Shown: in pieces, positions 55,672 through 56,478 of the stretch
Position numbering within the stretch: position 1 is the first letter of the stretch
How the letters are laid out: every line of letters begins with the position of its first letter
Assembly (NCBI GenBank): GCA_001513075.1
Contig: LFSE01000038.1
Coordinates: 1 to 56,478, forward strand
Length of the DNA stretch: 56,478 nt
Source of the DNA: Clostridiales bacterium DTU074
Lineage (GTDB): Bacteria > Bacillota > Clostridia > Caldicoprobacterales > Caldicoprobacteraceae
Direction of reading: 5' to 3'
Program-made: the position numbers and the translations under genes
Notes under the pieces: generated by a model
What the model was told of the DNA's origin: nothing
The model's input: only the letters and a program-made list of their open reading frames with translations
The model's database searches: none

Positions 55672-56478
55672 ATGGACAAAGCCGTTTTGGACAGAATAAT
55701 CGGACAAGTTAGCAAACCCGTCCGATATATTGGTAATGAATACAATATGGTTGTGAAGGATCCTTCTAAGGTTAATATACGATTTGCTTTCGCTTTTCCC
55801 GATGTATACGAAGTGGGTATGTCTCATCTCGGTATGAAGATACTGTACCATCTTATAAATGAGCGGGAGGACACCTACTGCCAGCGGGTTTTTGCCCCGT
55901 GGGTGGATATGGAGGAAAAGATGAGGGAGAACGGATTGCCGCTGTTTGCCTTGGAAACCGGGGAGCCGATTGCCGACTTTGATTTTATAGGCTTTACACT
56001 TCAATACGAGATGAGCTACACAAATGTGATAAATATGCTGGATCTGGCAGGGGTCCCTCTGATGAGATGGGAGAGGGACAAAAGCCATCCCTTTGTTATA
56101 GCAGGCGGACCCTGCGCCTATAATGCCGAACCCCTGGCAGATTTTTTGGATCTGGTGGTCATGGGGGACGGAGAAGAGGTGGTTGACCAGCTGTTGGATG
56201 AGTATAGGGAATGGAAGAAGCGGGGTGCTGCTCGCCAGGACTTTTTGGTCAGGGCAGCTGGCATACCGGGAGTATATGTTCCCGGCTTTTATGATGTGGA
56301 TTACAACCATGACGGTACGATCCGCTCAATTAAACCCAACCGTCCCGATGTACCCCCGGTTGTTCGGAAACGGTTGGTCAAAGACCTGGAAAATGCCTAT
56401 TATCCAAGGACTATGATCGTGCCCTATATGAACATAGTACACGATCGCATTACCCTTGAGGTATTCAGAGGATGTACA
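55672..56478 (+). CDS. Radical SAM protein, TIGR03960 family (3' end outside window)
   Basis: The frame runs from ATG 55672 (after TAAGGAGG) to the window edge without a stop, 269 codons. The N-terminal B12-binding-like part has FAFPDVYEVGMSHLGMKILY and VIAGGPCAYNAEPLADFLDL, and the window ends at LEVFRGCT, just at the first Cys of the radical SAM CXXXCXXC motif. This matches the TIGR03960 family, which in clostridia precedes a TIGR03936 partner, rng and rplU, and follows spoIVFB. The reaction is not established. Confidence 0.88.
   Translation, partial: MDKAVLDRIIGQVSKPVRYIGNEYNMVVKDPSKVNIRFAFAFPDVYEVGMSHLGMKILYHLINEREDTYCQRVFAPWVDMEEKMRENGLPLFALETGEPIADFDFIGFTLQYEMSYTNVINMLDLAGVPLMRWERDKSHPFVIAGGPCAYNAEPLADFLDLVVMGDGEEVVDQLLDEYREWKKRGAARQDFLVRAAGIPGVYVPGFYDVDYNHDGTIRSIKPNRPDVPPVVRKRLVKDLENAYYPRTMIVPYMNIVHDRITLEVFRGCT

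Noticed and set aside
1-56478. CRISPR arrays, prophage or complete insertion sequences
   Set aside because: No regularly spaced repeats, phage genes or transposase genes were seen anywhere; only the short tnpB-like remnant near 18240.

Overview
The window is a chromosomal stretch from an endospore-forming, low-to-moderate G+C Firmicute, most likely an anaerobic clostridium. The evidence is the sporulation genes (sigH, spoIVFA/spoIVFB, a cotJC remnant and two small genes behind SigmaK-like promoters), strong AGGAGG ribosome sites with many GTG/TTG starts, a meso-diaminopimelate dehydrogenase, ThyX, and MinE together with MinCD. I cannot name the species from the sequence.

Layout. 1-2.7 kb: end of a DUF342/FapA-like gene, a 5'-truncated cotJC, two tandem copies of a small hydrophobic-protein transcription unit, and an L,D-transpeptidase. 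2.8-14.4 kb: loosely spaced metabolic and repair genes (polX, HAD phosphatase, nucleoside hydrolase, GH2 glycosidase, ddh, tkt, flavin reductase-like protein, TIM-barrel isomerase/epimerase, a tiny membrane protein). 14.6-17.9 kb: the conserved mrnC-thyX-rlmB-rae1-sigH block. 17.9-19.6 kb: tRNA-Gly, tRNA-Thr, a probable IS200/IS605 tnpB/omega-RNA remnant, and tuf. 19.8-34.8 kb: the S10-spc-alpha ribosomal protein operon through rplQ, closed by a strong terminator. 34.9-39.9 kb: ECF transporter core (ecfA1-ecfA2-ecfT), truA, a VOC-fold gene, rplM-rpsI. 40-43.8 kb: MFS transporter, trxB, glmM. 43.9-56.5 kb: a shape, division and sporulation cluster (DUF4321, maf, mreBCD, PBP2, minCDE, rodA, mgsA, spoIVFA, spoIVFB) and the start of a radical SAM gene cut by the window edge.

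How the genes work together. The ribosomal block makes most ribosomal proteins, RNA polymerase alpha, SecY, methionine aminopeptidase and IF-1. MreBCD, PBP2 and RodA form the elongasome, GlmM and Ddh feed peptidoglycan precursor synthesis, and MinCDE places the septum. SigH starts sporulation and SpoIVFA/SpoIVFB control the SigmaK switch, which would turn on the two small genes near the left edge if their promoters are real.

The points most worth checking are: (i) the tandem, internally repeated small proteins with matching SigmaK-like promoters; (ii) the sigH-tRNA-tuf-rpsJ junction, which lacks the usual rpmG-secE-nusG-rplKAJL-rpoBC-rpsLG-fusA block and looks like recombination or assembly collapse between two tuf copies; (iii) the TnpB/omega-RNA-like remnant just upstream of tuf; (iv) a 12-bp inverted repeat leader before ddh; (v) the altered FAD motif of TrxB. 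No CRISPR array, prophage or intact mobile element was seen.
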